The position numbers and the translations under genes were made by a program. DNA of 48,639 nucleotides, from NCBI GenBank assembly GCA_022768245.1, contig JALEMR010000036.1, positions 1-48,639 on the forward strand, read 5' to 3'. The notes under the pieces were generated by a model. It was not told where the DNA came from and made no database searches. It saw only the letters and a list, made by a program, of their open reading frames with translations. Of the stretch, positions 47,630-48,639 are shown in pieces (within the stretch, counting starts at the first letter, position 1; every line of letters begins with the position of its first letter). The DNA comes from Oscillospiraceae bacterium. GTDB taxonomy: Bacteria > Bacillota > Clostridia > Oscillospirales > Ruminococcaceae.

Positions 47630-47667
47630 CAGTTGTTTTATTATCTACCAAGAAAGGATGCGGCATA

Positions 47668-48627
47668 ATGAACGATAAGATTCCCCTGCTTGTGATATGC
47701 GGACCTACTGCCTCGGGTAAGACTGCTGTGGGCGCAGAGCTTGCTAAAAGACTGGACGGTGAGGTCGTCTCCGCCGATTCTATGCAGATTTATAAGAATA
47801 TGGATATCGTTACCGCTGTCCCTTCTATGGAGGAAAGGCTGGGGGTGCCTCATCATCTGATGAATATCCTCGATACCGATGACGCGTTTTCTGTGGCGGA
47901 TTATGTGAAGCTGGCGTCTCAGACTATCCGTGAGGTATATTCCCGGGGTAAGCTGCCCATTGTCGTGGGAGGGACCGGACTTTATATTTCCTCGCTGGTG
48001 GATAATATCTCCTTTGAGGAGGCGGCCTCTGACAACACTGTTCGCAGCCGCCTGGAAGCAGAGGCTCGGGAAAAGGGCGGGGCATATATGCTGGAAAGGC
48101 TTCGCAGCGTGGACCCCGACGCAGCAGCAAGACTTCACGAAAATAATGTTATCCGCATAGTCAGGGCGCTGGAGCTCTTCGAGACCACGGGACGCTCCTT
48201 CGATGAGAATATGCGTATCAGCCGCGAAAAGGAGTCGCCCTATGAGCTGTGCATGATAGGCCTTAACTACGAAAATCGACAGGACCTCTATGACCGTATC
48301 GACCGCAGAGTGACAATAATGGCGGAAAACGGCATGGTCGAAGAGGCAGAGAGAGTCTACCGCAGCGGCGAGATGAGGACCGCTGCACAGGCTATCGGCT
48401 TTAAGGAGCTTATCCCTTACTTTGAGGGACAGGAGGATAAGGAAAGCTGTCTTGATAAGATAAGGCAGTCTACCCGCCATTATGCAAAGCGGCAGCTTAC
48501 ATGGTTTCGTCGAGATGCACGAATTTGCTGGGTAAATCTGACCAAAAATGAACAAAGTGATAAAATTCTTGAGAAGTGCTTAAATATTGTAGCCAAATCC
48601 AAAATTATGTGTTATAATAATAAATAA
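47668..48627 (+). CDS. miaA: tRNA dimethylallyltransferase
   Basis: The start at 47668 (MNDKIPLLVICG) is set by AGAAAGGA upstream; the open frame begins at 47590 inside the rpsR terminator. 319 residues. P-loop GPTASGKT (12-19), then EVVSADSMQIYKNMDI, PHHLMNILDTDDAFSVADYV, PIVVGGTGLYISSLVD and the C-terminal AAQAIGFKELIPYF and RQLTWFRRD are MiaA landmarks. It adds an isopentenyl group to A37 of tRNAs reading UNN codons. It ends 12 bases before the window edge, so downstream partners (hfq or others) cannot be seen. Confidence 0.95.
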   Translation: MNDKIPLLVICGPTASGKTAVGAELAKRLDGEVVSADSMQIYKNMDIVTAVPSMEERLGVPHHLMNILDTDDAFSVADYVKLASQTIREVYSRGKLPIVVGGTGLYISSLVDNISFEEAASDNTVRSRLEAEAREKGGAYMLERLRSVDPDAAARLHENNVIRIVRALELFETTGRSFDENMRISREKESPYELCMIGLNYENRQDLYDRIDRRVTIMAENGMVEEAERVYRSGEMRTAAQAIGFKELIPYFEGQEDKESCLDKIRQSTRHYAKRQLTWFRRDARICWVNLTKNEQSDKILEKCLNIVAKSKIMCYNNK

Positions 48628-48639
48628 TTGTATTTATTG

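Overview
The window looks like chromosome from a Gram-positive anaerobe of the Ruminococcus / Oscillospiraceae type. The evidence is the gene set (reverse rubrerythrin, YabP/YabQ sporulation proteins, an AzgA-type purine permease, RNase J, GdpP), strong AAAGGAG-type ribosome binding sites, sigma-A-type promoters with 17-18 base spacers, and a membrane-tethered secreted protein with an E/T-rich linker of the ruminococcal kind. I see no rRNA, tRNA, prophage, transposase or CRISPR array.

Layout. 1-567: end of the ATP synthase operon (atpD tail, atpC). 658-5406 (minus): a GntR(YtrA)-regulated ABC exporter with one ATPase and four permease-like proteins that form two pairs of paralogs; a dispersed repeat and a 7-base-period array separate the ATPase from the permeases. 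5605-9577: an M20 amidohydrolase, a nucleotidyltransferase-like / hexapeptide / phosphohexomutase-like fusion whose mutase motifs have decayed, and a Phd/YefM-RelE toxin-antitoxin pair. 9863-13800 (minus): class II aldolase, a secreted tethered protein, and a purine salvage operon (hpt plus permease). 14008-18797: a cytoplasmic vWA protein, an AraC regulator facing a GH13 glucosidase, and a superoxide dismutase. 18780-22583 (minus): rsmE, trpS, a lipoprotein and a histidine-kinase-like protein. 22871-28919: gap, a TetR regulator divergent from a CmpB-type membrane protein, a beta-repeat protein with a portable N-terminal motif, reverse rubrerythrin, a small secreted ORF and a GNAT protein. 29483-41559 (minus): a housekeeping run rnj, gdpP, rplI, dnaB, tilS, ftsH, recG. 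42299-43964: yabP-yabQ-divIC-yabR. 44112-48627: an RsuA-type pseudouridine synthase, an MsmK/UgpC-type sugar ABC ATPase, rpsF-ssb-rpsR and miaA.

Functional links. Central glycolysis (fba, gap) and sugar handling (GH13, sugar ABC ATPase, tethered carbohydrate-binding-like protein) fit a saccharolytic life. SOD and reverse rubrerythrin, the latter under a perfect Fur/PerR-like palindrome, form an oxygen defence. The minus-strand run joins RNA decay, c-di-AMP turnover, replication restart and membrane proteolysis.

The most unusual content is non-coding. There are four repeat families: a 335-base element (2 copies); an 86-base hairpin element fitted against stop codons (2 copies); a 102-base palindromic element with two partial relatives; and 7-base-period NNNRCTA arrays at two loci, one array abutting a stop codon and one pair arranged head to head. 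Three of these sit inside or at the ends of otherwise compact operons. The most notable protein feature is an RNase J with an N-terminal extension of about 207 residues rich in Asn, Gln, Arg and Tyr.
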